From contig NZ_LR732912.1 in NCBI RefSeq assembly GCF_902506065.1, positions 2,292,154-2,356,153 on the forward strand: DNA of 64,000 nucleotides. The letters run 5' to 3'. Both the position numbers and the translations under genes were made by a program. The stretch's first letter is position 1; each line of letters opens with the position of its first letter. This stretch comes from Arthrobacter sp. 9V (GTDB lineage: Bacteria > Actinomycetota > Actinomycetes > Actinomycetales > Micrococcaceae). Shown one piece after another: positions 26,438 to 34,876 of this stretch. The notes under the pieces are model-generated. The model did not search any database, was not told where the DNA came from, and was given only the letters and a program-made list of their open reading frames with translations.

Positions 26438-27372
26438 GAGGCGGCGCTCCTTTCGGCTTTCATGGATGTTGCTTTGGGCGTTTTGATCTTTCGCAGCCGA
26501 GGGTTGGTGACCTCGTCCACGGCGTAATTGATAAGGGCAAGGGCGAAGGCAACCAGCGCTATGCATACGCCGGAGGGTACAAAAACCCACCAACTGCCGG
26601 TGAGCAGCGCGCCTTCATTGCCGGCCCAGAAGAGGTTGTTTCCCCAGGAGACTGTGCTGACATCGCCCAGTCCCAGGAACTCCAGGCCAGCTTGGGCGCC
26701 GATTCCGTAGATCACGCAGGCCAGCAGGGTGCCCATGACGATCGAGGCCATGTTGGGCAGGATCTCGCGGAACATGATCCGGCCGGCGCGTTCGCCGGAC
26801 ACTACAGCCGCGGCCACAAAGTCCTTGGAGCGGATGGACAACGCTTGTGAGCGCAGCACGCGTGCTGAGCCTGCCCATCCGGTGACCACCAGTACCAGGA
26901 TCACGGTGCCCAGGCCTGGAGGGAGGAAAGCGGCAAGGATGACCAGGAGCGGCAGGCCGGGCAGGAGCAGGAAGACGTTGGTCACCAAGGACAGTGCTTC
27001 GTCAATGAATTTGCCGAAGTACGCCGAGGCAAGGCCCACCAGAATGCCGATGAAAGTGGAGGCCAAGCCCACGGTCAGTCCCACAAACAGGGAACTGCGT
27101 GAGCCGTGGACGGTCAGGGCAAGCACGTCCTGACCTTTGGCGGTGGTGCCCAGCCAGTGCTCCCCCGATGGTTCCAAGGAGGCCATCGCGGTGATCCTGG
27201 AGGGGTCGCCCGGAAACAGCACCGGAGCCAGCAGGGCCAGGGCAATGAAGATGACCATCACCACCATGCCTGTCAGCGCCTTCTTGTTGCTGATCAGACC
27301 GTGAATGAAGCTGCGGTTGGGCTTGCGGACAGCCGGCGTGGGGGCGGGCTGCTTCAGGAGTGCGGTTGTCAT
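26434..27372 (-). CDS. ABC transporter permease (DppC/OppC-like)
   Basis: This 312-residue inner-membrane permease has about six helices. The start at the ATG at 27372 has GAGGAC upstream. The N-terminal cytoplasmic tail precedes a first helix near residue 36, as in OppC proteins, and the EAA loop region (GERAGRIMFREILPN) is present for ATPase contact. It lies between the DppB-like permease and the two ATPase genes. Confidence 0.92.
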   Translation of the reverse strand: MTTALLKQPAPTPAVRKPNRSFIHGLISNKKALTGMVVMVIFIALALLAPVLFPGDPSRITAMASLEPSGEHWLGTTAKGQDVLALTVHGSRSSLFVGLTVGLASTFIGILVGLASAYFGKFIDEALSLVTNVFLLLPGLPLLVILAAFLPPGLGTVILVLVVTGWAGSARVLRSQALSIRSKDFVAAAVVSGERAGRIMFREILPNMASIVMGTLLACVIYGIGAQAGLEFLGLGDVSTVSWGNNLFWAGNEGALLTGSWWVFVPSGVCIALVAFALALINYAVDEVTNPRLRKIKTPKATSMKAERSAAS

Positions 27373-27382
27373 GATCAGTCCT

Positions 27383-28360
27383 CTAGTTGCTGCGCACGCG
27401 CGGGTCGAGACGGACGTAAAGGATGTCCACCAGGAAGTTTGCAAGCAGCACAGCGGCGGTGATGGTCAGGAACAGGCCCTGCATGAGCGGATAGTCCAGG
27501 CCCTGGACGGCGTTGAGGAGCTGATAGCCAACGCCGGGGTAGGCGAACACCACCTCAGTGAGCAGCGCACCACCCACCACGAATCCCAATCCCATGCCAA
27601 AGCTGGTCACCGATGGGAGCATGGCGTTACGTGCTGCGTAGCGGAACATGATGCGTCCGGGGCGCAGTCCCTTGGCTTCGGCCATGGTGATGTAATCCTC
27701 GGAATTGGTGGCAATCATGGTGTTCCGCATTCCGAGCATCCAACCGCCGATCGAGACCAGCACAATGGTCAGGGCCGGCAGCACAAGGTGCGCACCGACG
27801 TCGCCGATGAATTCCGAGGTAAACGCAGGCTCCAAACCGTCAGTAAACGCATGGCGGATAGGGAACCAACCCAGCACCACGCCGAACAGGTACAGCGCAC
27901 CCATCGCAAGCCAGAAGTAGGGGAACGAACCGATGAACACCAGCACAGGGGGTAGCGCTGAATCGATCGCGCCGCCTCGCCGCCAAGCTGCCAGGATGCC
28001 CAGCAGGTTACCCACGACGGCGGCGATCACCAGCGCGGTTCCGCCCAGCAGGAGTGTCCAACCGATTTGGGACGAGATGACCTCGGTGACCGGGGTGGGG
28101 AAACGGGAGATGGAAACACCCATCTGCCCGGTAAAGATGTTCTGCATGTAACCGATGTATTGCTCCCAAATGGGCCGGTCATCAACACCCAGCAGCTTGC
28201 GCAAGGCCTCGATCTGTTCGGGTTGCATTCGGTCCTGGGAGCGGGCGAACATGCGGGACACGGGGTCTCCCGGCATGAATCGCGGAAGCAGGAAATTCAG
28301 GGTGATGGATGCCCAGAAGGCGATCAGGTAGAAACCCAGGCGGCGCAGGATGAAGCGCAC
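27383..28360 (-). CDS. ABC transporter permease (DppB/OppB-like)
   Basis: This 325-residue permease starts at the GTG at 28360 (GGAGGG upstream). The N terminus is a helix followed by RFMPGDP, a hallmark of OppB/DppB proteins. The EAA-type loop is EAKGLRPGRIMFRYAARNA. A stable hairpin lies between this gene and the preceding substrate-binding protein gene. With the DppC-like protein it would form the membrane pore. Confidence 0.92.
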   Translation of the reverse strand: MRFILRRLGFYLIAFWASITLNFLLPRFMPGDPVSRMFARSQDRMQPEQIEALRKLLGVDDRPIWEQYIGYMQNIFTGQMGVSISRFPTPVTEVISSQIGWTLLLGGTALVIAAVVGNLLGILAAWRRGGAIDSALPPVLVFIGSFPYFWLAMGALYLFGVVLGWFPIRHAFTDGLEPAFTSEFIGDVGAHLVLPALTIVLVSIGGWMLGMRNTMIATNSEDYITMAEAKGLRPGRIMFRYAARNAMLPSVTSFGMGLGFVVGGALLTEVVFAYPGVGYQLLNAVQGLDYPLMQGLFLTITAAVLLANFLVDILYVRLDPRVRSN

Positions 28361-28407
28361 GGTTTCCCTCCATTCGGGAATTGCGGGAATTGCGGAAAGA
28401 AAGGACG

Positions 28408-28455
28408 GCACGCCCGGCAGCATGAGCGGTTCGGCATCAAAGCTGCCGGGCGTGC
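28408..28455 (-). terminator. Intercistronic hairpin after the binding-protein gene
   Basis: A perfect 13-bp inverted repeat (28408-28420 and 28443-28455, 22-base loop) stands between the substrate-binding protein stop and the first permease. Without a T-run it probably acts as a partial terminator or 3'-end stabiliser, raising binding-protein levels over the membrane components. Confidence 0.6.
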
Positions 28456-28503
28456 GGTGTCAGGCCAAAGACGACCCGTGGATGGGCCACGATGACCCGG
28501 GGA

Positions 28504-30177
28504 TTATTTGCGCGGTTCCAGTGTGGTCAGCACCAGGACGGTGGTGGGTGACTTCACGGAAAGCGTGGCGTAGGGGTTGTCCTCCGTGGGCCATCCGGTG
28601 AATCGGGTGTCATTGAAGGCACCCCATTCAGGGCCGGAGAACAGCGGAACCACCGGTGCGACGTCGTTGTACTCTTCCTGTAACTTGTTGGCGATGTCCT
28701 TTTGCTTGGACTCGTCGGCCTCCGCCACAAAGTCGGCCAGCAGGGCATCCGCCTTGGTGTCGCCGAAACGGTGGTAGTTGTCAAAGGTCTTGGTGCCGAC
28801 CGGCTTCACGCTGGCCGTGCCCATGGTGGTGTTGAAGTACTTGTACGGGCTGGGATCGTTGGCACTCCAGACAATGCCCGAGTCGAAGTCACCGGTCTCG
28901 TACCCGGCAACCACTGCAGCCCAGTCCGGAGACTCCACCTTGGCCGTAACGCCCACCTCGGCCAGGTTCTGGGCGATCACGTTGGCCACCGACAGCCAGT
29001 CAGAAGACGTGGCGCCTACGGAGATCTTGAACTCGAACGGCTTCCCGTCCTTCAACGTGCGTTTGCCATCGGCACCCTTGGCGTAACCTGCCTTGTCCAA
29101 AAGCTCGTTGGCCTTCTGCACATCGTGGTTGGTCCAGGTGCAGTTATCCTTGACCGCCGCGTTCTTCCACGTCCCATAGTTTCCGGAGAGACCAGTGCAG
29201 TCAGCCGGCTTGGCGTAACCGCTCATACCGATCTTGGTCACCTGATCGCGGTCCACGGCCATGCTCAGCGCTTTGCGGACATCAACGTCATTGAAAGGTG
29301 CTTTGGTGGTGTTCAGCTGCCAGTTGATCATGGCACCGGTGGCAGGGAACCAATACTGGCGGTGTTCCTTGTCCTTGGAAACAAAGGTCTTTTCAATGTT
29401 GGGGATGTACTGGGGTGCCCAGTCCACGTCTCCGTTGGCGGCGGCGAGGTTGGCGCCGTCGTTACCTGCGAAAGCAAGCATTTTGATGCCGGCGATCTTC
29501 TGCTTTTCAGGCTGCCAATAATTGGGGTTCTTTTTCAGCACGAAGGACTGGGCTTGGAAGGTGTCAACCTCTGTGTAAGGCCCGGTACCCACCGGCTTTG
29601 CGTTTGCATCCTTTTCCGGGTCAGGCAAAGCGGACCAGATGTGCTTGGGCAGGATGATGAGCTGGCCCACGTCATAGAGGGCCGGAGACCACGGTTTGTT
29701 GAAGTTGAACGTGACCTTGTTGCCCTCGGCCGTGACGGTGTCCAAGTACTCGAAGCCGCCCTTGATCTTTTTCTGAAGTTCAAAGGTGTACGAAACATCC
29801 TCGGCCACCAGAGGCTGGCCGTCGGACCACTTCACGCCGTCGCGAAGGGTGAACGTGACCGATTTGCCGTCTTCTGCGGGCTTCCATTCTGTGGCCAGCC
29901 ACGGAATCGTTTCTCCCTTTGCCGGGTTGAAGATCAGGAGCGATTCGTAGATGGATTGCTGAACCATCGGGTTCACCGTGGGAGCGAACGGGTTGAAGTT
30001 CTGCACGAACGTGCCCATGTCCTCACGCGGAATAGTAAGGAACGCGCTCGCGTTGGCTCCGGCGTCGGATGTGCTGGTCTTGGCGACATTTGCCGTGCAG
30101 CCGGTGAGCAGCATCGCGCCCACTGCAAGGCTTGCCGCCGTTATCCGGGCAGCCCGGAAGTATCGGGGTTGTGTCAT
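28504..30177 (-). CDS. ABC transporter substrate-binding lipoprotein (SBP_bac_5, DppA/OppA-like)
   Basis: This 557-residue extracellular binding protein starts at the ATG at 30177 with AAAGAG upstream. A signal sequence ends in the lipobox LLTGC (cysteine near residue 27). The body fits the SBP_bac_5 family, usually peptide-binding but also used for oligosaccharides. Gene order LacI-SBP-permeases-ATPases-GH32-lftA indicates a levan-derived sugar or difructose anhydride as ligand. This is inference from context; the binding pocket cannot be read by eye. Confidence 0.9.
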   Translation of the reverse strand: MTQPRYFRAARITAASLAVGAMLLTGCTANVAKTSTSDAGANASAFLTIPREDMGTFVQNFNPFAPTVNPMVQQSIYESLLIFNPAKGETIPWLATEWKPAEDGKSVTFTLRDGVKWSDGQPLVAEDVSYTFELQKKIKGGFEYLDTVTAEGNKVTFNFNKPWSPALYDVGQLIILPKHIWSALPDPEKDANAKPVGTGPYTEVDTFQAQSFVLKKNPNYWQPEKQKIAGIKMLAFAGNDGANLAAANGDVDWAPQYIPNIEKTFVSKDKEHRQYWFPATGAMINWQLNTTKAPFNDVDVRKALSMAVDRDQVTKIGMSGYAKPADCTGLSGNYGTWKNAAVKDNCTWTNHDVQKANELLDKAGYAKGADGKRTLKDGKPFEFKISVGATSSDWLSVANVIAQNLAEVGVTAKVESPDWAAVVAGYETGDFDSGIVWSANDPSPYKYFNTTMGTASVKPVGTKTFDNYHRFGDTKADALLADFVAEADESKQKDIANKLQEEYNDVAPVVPLFSGPEWGAFNDTRFTGWPTEDNPYATLSVKSPTTVLVLTTLEPRK

Positions 30178-30255
30178 GATGGTTATCTCTTTCCTATCTT
30201 CATCGTCCAAGGTGAAGGGGTGGGTAAGGGTTGCTCTTCGACGTTGATTTCGCGG

Positions 30256-31323
30256 TCAGACCGAAGAGCGTTCTAGCAGCGGACAGTCGACCAATTGCTG
30301 GTCGGCAATAATCGGCTGTCCTGCTGTAAGAGCGGCGAGTGTCCGGACGCCCAAGGCGCCCATTTTTTCGAACGGCAACGCAACCGTGGTCAACTTTGGC
30401 CGCAGGTAGGCCGCAATGAGTTCCTGGTTGTCGAAGCCAATTACGGCGATGTCACCGGGGATGGTCAGTCCCCGTTCTTTGATGGCGTCATAAGCCCCCA
30501 TCGCCATACGGTCATTGAGGCAGAACAGAGCCGTTGGCCTCCCGCCCTCCGGGTAGCGATCCAGAATCCGGCAAGCGGCCTCGTAGCCGCCATCAGCGGT
30601 GGCATATCCGGATATCACCAATTCCGGGTCCAGCTCCAGTCCGGCGGCGGCGAGTGCTTCGCGTGCACCCTCCAAACGCCCCACCGCAGCAGGAATATTC
30701 GGGTCGAGGTTGATCACACCGATCCGGGTATGGCCTGCTTGGAGCAAATGTTCCACTGCAACCCGGCCGCCCCCGCGCTCGTCAGGGACGATCGAGGGAA
30801 GCTTTCCGTCTGCGTCATAGCAATTGATCAACACGGTAGGCACTTCATTGGCGGTCTGCGGGACGTGGACGCCCCGGTGAAAGGTAGCTGCGTAGAGAAG
30901 TCCTTCCACCCGTTGTTCCAACAGCTTTTCAGTAGCAGCATCCTCCAAGCCTTGATTGGGTCCTACGGCATCGGCCTGGTCGGAGGGCGCGATGAGCAGG
31001 AACCGGCGGTCAAGCCAGGCTTGGTCCTGGGCACCTTTGATGATGTCCACGGCGAACGGTGCCGTGACGATCTCTGTCACGATCCCGTACCAGTCACTGC
31101 GCCGGGATGCCAGCGCACGTGCTCCGGCGTTGGGGCGGTAACCCAACTCCTGTACGGCCTGGTTGATCCGAGTGCGGGTTTCCTCGGAAATGCTGGCGTT
31201 TTCGCGGTTGCTCAGCACAAACGAAACTGCAGTCCGGGAGACGCCGGCGTGGTTGGCGACGTCCTTCATGGTGACTCCCCGCTGCCGCACAGGGACGGCC
31301 TCGCCAGGGGTGGTTTTCGCCAT
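30256..31323 (-). CDS. LacI-family transcriptional regulator of the levan operon
   Basis: This 355-residue LacI/GalR repressor has an N-terminal HTH with MKDVANHAGVSRTAVSFVLS (about residues 19-38), a hinge helix near RALASRR, and a periplasmic-binding-type effector domain. It is the first gene of the levan operon (78 bases before the binding-protein start). Two LacI-type operators lie just upstream of its own start, so it probably autoregulates the operon and responds to a fructose saccharide. Confidence 0.92.
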   Translation of the reverse strand: MAKTTPGEAVPVRQRGVTMKDVANHAGVSRTAVSFVLSNRENASISEETRTRINQAVQELGYRPNAGARALASRRSDWYGIVTEIVTAPFAVDIIKGAQDQAWLDRRFLLIAPSDQADAVGPNQGLEDAATEKLLEQRVEGLLYAATFHRGVHVPQTANEVPTVLINCYDADGKLPSIVPDERGGGRVAVEHLLQAGHTRIGVINLDPNIPAAVGRLEGAREALAAAGLELDPELVISGYATADGGYEAACRILDRYPEGGRPTALFCLNDRMAMGAYDAIKERGLTIPGDIAVIGFDNQELIAAYLRPKLTTVALPFEKMGALGVRTLAALTAGQPIIADQQLVDCPLLERSSV

Positions 31324-31404
31324 TGAATGCTCCGGGTGCTGTTGTTCGATCCGAGGGTGAAGCCAGAATTTCGCGCTCTGGCTGCTTGGCGGATAACACT
31401 GTTG

Positions 31405-31452
31405 GTAACGCGCGTTACTCGCCGAACATGTGACTCAGGTTACCCGCGTTAC
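31405..31452. promoter_or_regulatory. Two LacI-type operators upstream of the levan regulator
   Basis: GTAACGCGCGTTAC (31405-31418) is a perfect 14-base palindrome with a central CG, typical of LacI-family sites. A second copy, GTTACCCGCGTTAC (31439-31452, 12 of 14 matching), lies 34 bases away, about three helical turns. They sit between lacI and the divergent PfpI-like gene. Confidence 0.78.
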
Positions 31453-31530
31453 TTCCCCTCTGTCAACAGGGTGTTCGGAGGACCGAAAATGGAGGGGCGT
31501 AGTGTGGACGTTGGACGAAAGGAGCACTTC

Positions 31531-32307
31531 ATGAAGAAAATCCTCATGGTACTGACCAGCGTTTCCGAGCTCGGCGATACGGGCGAGAAGACCGGCTACA
31601 ACGTAGCCGAAGCCGCGCACCCTTGGAAGGTCTTCAAAGATTCAGGCCACTTCGTCGATTTTGCCTCCATCAAGGGCGGCCAGCCTCCCAGTGACGAGGT
31701 AGACACCGATGACCCCATCCAGGTTGCCTTCACCAAGGATGAGACCACGCGTGCCGGGTTGTACAACACCGCCCGCGTTGACGTGGTGGACCCCGAACAA
31801 TACGACGCCGTGTACCTCGTGGGCGGACACGGCACCATGTGGGACTTCCCGGACAGCGAAGGACTGCAGCGCCTGGTAGCCAGCGTTTACGACGCCGGCG
31901 GCTTGGTGGGCGCGGTATGCCACGGTCCGGCCGGACTGCTGAACGTGGAATTGAAAAACGGCTTCCGCCTGGTCCAGGGGCGGGACGTTGCCGCCTTTAC
32001 CAATGACGAAGAAGTTGCCGCAGGTAAGGACAAGGTCATTCCATTCTTCCTGGCGGACCGCTTGGAGGAGCAGGGAGCCCGCCACGTTTCCGCAGGCGTG
32101 TTCGAAGAGAAAGTGGTGGTGGATGAGCGCCTGGTAACAGGCCAGAACCCAGCCTCAGCGGCGGGCGTCGCCAAGGAAATGGAGAAGCTCTTCGCCGAGG
32201 TCATCCACCAGGAAAAGGCCGAAGAGCAACATGAGGCAGAGGCGCTGCGTGCTGAGAAGGACGCCGAAAAGAGTGCCAAGAAGGAAACAGCGGACTCGGA
32301 GCACTAG
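31531..32307 (+). CDS. DJ-1/PfpI family protein (Hsp31-like)
   Basis: This 258-residue class I glutamine amidotransferase-like protein starts at the ATG at 31531 (AAAGGAG upstream). The nucleophile elbow AVCHGPAGL holds C130 and H131, and GGHGTMWDFP is the adjacent family motif. Hsp31-like members act as glyoxalase III, deglycase or stress chaperone. An unusual charged C-terminal tail (about residues 225-258, rich in E, A and K) follows the domain and looks helical. It is divergent from the levan LacI and shares its operator region, but a link to levan is not evident. Confidence 0.87.
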   Translation: MKKILMVLTSVSELGDTGEKTGYNVAEAAHPWKVFKDSGHFVDFASIKGGQPPSDEVDTDDPIQVAFTKDETTRAGLYNTARVDVVDPEQYDAVYLVGGHGTMWDFPDSEGLQRLVASVYDAGGLVGAVCHGPAGLLNVELKNGFRLVQGRDVAAFTNDEEVAAGKDKVIPFFLADRLEEQGARHVSAGVFEEKVVVDERLVTGQNPASAAGVAKEMEKLFAEVIHQEKAEEQHEAEALRAEKDAEKSAKKETADSEH

Positions 32308-32366
32308 TCTGCTGACACTTAGCGGGCTGACCCCAGTCCACCGGCACTAGTCCCCCGGCACTGAAC

Positions 32367-32396
32367 CGAACGGCCCTCACCCGCGGGGGCCGTTCG
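32367..32396. terminator. Bidirectional terminator hairpin
   Basis: A 10-bp inverted repeat (CGAACGGCCC at 32367-32376, complement at 32387-32396, 10-base GC-rich loop) lies between the convergent PfpI-like and LysR genes. It can serve both strands, though no T-run follows. Confidence 0.65.
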
Positions 32397-32408
32397 TCGG
32401 TTAACGGG

Positions 32409-33356
32409 CTAAGCGGCGGTGATGCTGACCGGATGCGCCGTCACGGGAAAGATCTCGTGGAGCTGAGAACAGGCGCGCTGCACAACGGATCGGAGCCACA
32501 CGCTGGCAGGATCCTCCGTCCTGGAAGGATGCCAGTACATGGCTTCCACCAAGGCCGCTTCCAGCTCTGCGGAGAATTCAAGGACTTCAATGTTCGCCCC
32601 CCGCTGCGCCCGGGAGGCAAGCATGCGCGGAACCAGTGCCACAAGGTCCGAGCCCTCCACCAAGAGCGGAAGGGAGAGAAAACCGGCCACTACGGCGGCC
32701 ACACGTCGTCGGACACCCCGGGACTCAAAGAGTTTGTCCGCGGGGGTGCTGATCCCTTCGCCGAAGTAGCCTACGGCGTGTGGCACCCCGACGAGGTCCT
32801 CCAAGGTCAACCGTGGCTGCTCCAGAAGCGGGTTCCCGGCATCTGCCACAGCCACAAAGCTGTCCCTGAACAATTGTTTCGTGGCGCCCTGCATCTTGTA
32901 ACCCATGGGCCCTACCAGCAGGTCCATCCTGGAGTATTCGGCCAAGGAGCCCTGCAGGCCGGAGGTTGGGACGAAGTCCACAGTGACACGCGGAGCCTCC
33001 TGCTGCAGGATTCCGCGTAAGGGACCAACAATGAGCGCGGCCGCATAATCGGATGCGGCAATCACAAACTCACGTTCGCTGGTGGTGGGGTCGAACCCGG
33101 ACCGGACACGGGTGGCCCGCTGGATGTGGAGCATTGCTTCATCAACCAGCGGGACCAAAGACTGTGCAAAGACAGTGAGCTCATAGCTGCGGCCGTTTCG
33201 GACCAAAAGTTCGTCGTCGAAATGCCTCCGCAGCCTGGCCATCGCCGCGCTCGTGGCCGGCTGGCTTAGCTGGAGCCGTTCGGCGGCACGGGAAACGTTC
33301 CGCAGCTCCAGCAGAACCTGGAGTTGCGGCAAGAGGTTTAGATCCAGGTTCTTCAT
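32409..33356 (-). CDS. LysR-family regulator (NodD/NahR-like) of the aromatic cluster
   Basis: This 315-residue LysR protein has LDLNLLPQLQVLLELRNVSR at its N terminus and a recognition segment QPATSAAMARLRRHF, characteristic of the NodD/NahR/DntR subgroup that senses aromatic inducers. It follows the MFS gene in the same direction (29-base gap) and so is probably co-transcribed with it. It would control the divergent dioxygenase operon through the palindrome at 34711-34739. Confidence 0.88.
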   Translation of the reverse strand: MKNLDLNLLPQLQVLLELRNVSRAAERLQLSQPATSAAMARLRRHFDDELLVRNGRSYELTVFAQSLVPLVDEAMLHIQRATRVRSGFDPTTSEREFVIAASDYAAALIVGPLRGILQQEAPRVTVDFVPTSGLQGSLAEYSRMDLLVGPMGYKMQGATKQLFRDSFVAVADAGNPLLEQPRLTLEDLVGVPHAVGYFGEGISTPADKLFESRGVRRRVAAVVAGFLSLPLLVEGSDLVALVPRMLASRAQRGANIEVLEFSAELEAALVEAMYWHPSRTEDPASVWLRSVVQRACSQLHEIFPVTAHPVSITAA

Positions 33357-33385
33357 ACCCCTAGGTTATCCACCGGCGGAGCGCA

Positions 33386-34600
33386 TTAGCCGGTGATACT
33401 TGCCGGCCGCGGGCCCCGGATCAGGACCGCAATGAGCGCGATCGCACAAGCCACACCCAGCGCGCCAAGTGCCAGGCTCAGGTTCCCCAGTGCGGCAGCC
33501 GTTGCCCCGAGGACTATGGGCGTCAGGAACTGACCAATGAACAGGGTGGAGGTCCAGATGCCGGTGCCACGGCCGCGCTGGGAGAACTCCAGACCGTTCA
33601 CGGCCCAGGTCAGCAGCGTTGGCAACAGCACGCCCGTTCCGGCGCTGGCTATCACCGCGCCAAGAATGGCCAGAGGGACGCTGCCGGCCACAGACACCAC
33701 ACAAAGCCCGACGGCGGCCAGGCCGAAGGCGCCCGCCAGCAGTTTCCGGGTACCCAACTTGGCGAGGTACCGGAAGGAGATAGCGCCCGCGGCAGTGGCC
33801 AGCGAAGCGATGGCGGCAGCCGCGCCGATGAGACCAGTGTCAGTCACGCCCAGACCGGCAATGACATAGGGCAGGTGAACGATCAAGGCGTAGAACACAA
33901 TGCCACCAAAGAGCGTCACGGCCGCCGGTGCAGCGATCTGCCGCCAGGGCACCGGCTGCTTGGTGGTGCCCGTCTCATGCGCGTTGGTCTTTGCCGGTTC
34001 CCACAGCTTGAACATCATGGGGATGACCAGCACGGCACTGACCGCGTACAGCCAGAACGGTGTCCGCCAACTGATGCTGCCCAGAGCGCCGCCGAGGGCG
34101 AAGAAGGCCGTGGCGGCCAGTGCGCTGACCATGGTTTGAAGGCCCAAGTACTTGTTCCGCTGCTGGCCTGCGTAGTAGTCGGTAATCAGCGTGGTGCAGC
34201 AAGTCATAATGGCTGCTTCCGCGATTCCCACACCCACTCGCGATAAAGCAATTGCGCCAAGGGAGTCCAGCCAAAGTGGTGCCGTTCCGAAGAGTGCGTA
34301 CGCCAGCATCGCCACAATGAGCAGTTGCTTGCGTCCTACGCGGTCTGCCACGTACCCGGCCAGCGGAGAGAACAGTGCCACGAACAGGGCCGGCAGGGTA
34401 AGGACCAGCGGAACCAGGATGGCCACACCGGCGGTATCGACAAAGACCTGGTTCAGGGTGGGAAGAACCGGGGCCAGCAGCACTGCGCCCAGGACGGGCA
34501 TGCAGCTGCCGGCCACCAGCAGCGCTGCTTGGGTTTTTCCGGCCGTTCGGCCTGAGGCAGGTGGACGGGTCCGGGTTGCAGTTGGATCCATGGTGCTCAT
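33386..34600 (-). CDS. MFS transporter, probable aromatic compound uptake
   Basis: This 404-residue, 12-helix MFS protein starts at the ATG at 34600 with AAGGA upstream. The much longer open frame to 35377 is antisense to the dioxygenase gene and is not coding. GYVADRVGRKQLLI is the MFS loop 2-3 motif. It is divergent from the ring-cleavage operon and ahead of the LysR gene, so uptake (or export) of the cluster's aromatic substrate is likely. Low-level similarity to drug exporters cannot be excluded. Confidence 0.85.
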   Translation of the reverse strand: MSTMDPTATRTRPPASGRTAGKTQAALLVAGSCMPVLGAVLLAPVLPTLNQVFVDTAGVAILVPLVLTLPALFVALFSPLAGYVADRVGRKQLLIVAMLAYALFGTAPLWLDSLGAIALSRVGVGIAEAAIMTCCTTLITDYYAGQQRNKYLGLQTMVSALAATAFFALGGALGSISWRTPFWLYAVSAVLVIPMMFKLWEPAKTNAHETGTTKQPVPWRQIAAPAAVTLFGGIVFYALIVHLPYVIAGLGVTDTGLIGAAAAIASLATAAGAISFRYLAKLGTRKLLAGAFGLAAVGLCVVSVAGSVPLAILGAVIASAGTGVLLPTLLTWAVNGLEFSQRGRGTGIWTSTLFIGQFLTPIVLGATAAALGNLSLALGALGVACAIALIAVLIRGPRPASITG

Positions 34601-34710
34601 GTTGTTTTCCTTCGCCTTTGAAGATGGTCCCGCGAAGTGGCAGAAGCGCCCGGAGGGACTGCATTTACTGTGGCAAGTGCTCTGCGGGCGGAGAATAGCT
34701 GTTTCGGTAT

Positions 34711-34739
34711 AGGAGGTATCCATCGCATGGATATCTCCT
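34711..34739. promoter_or_regulatory. Palindromic operator in the MFS-dioxygenase divergent region
   Basis: The inverted repeat AGGAG-x-TATCCAT, CGC, ATGGATA-x-CTCCT spans 29 bases with only one imperfect pair. Inside it TCCATCGCATGGA (34719-34731) is a T-N11-A box, the LysR consensus form. A smaller GATAG-TTC-CTATC repeat follows at 34765-34777. The region 34601-34876 otherwise holds only promoter sequence. Confidence 0.72.
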
Positions 34740-34876
34740 TGCCCCGTCAAGTATTTGTTGGACGGATAGTTCCTATCAGATAGTTGCCCTTCTCCGAATA
34801 CGTGATGTGGCTCATGGTTGTTACAGGACCTGCAGATAACTGTCCGAGCAATCAGAGCACTAAGAAGGAATTCACC

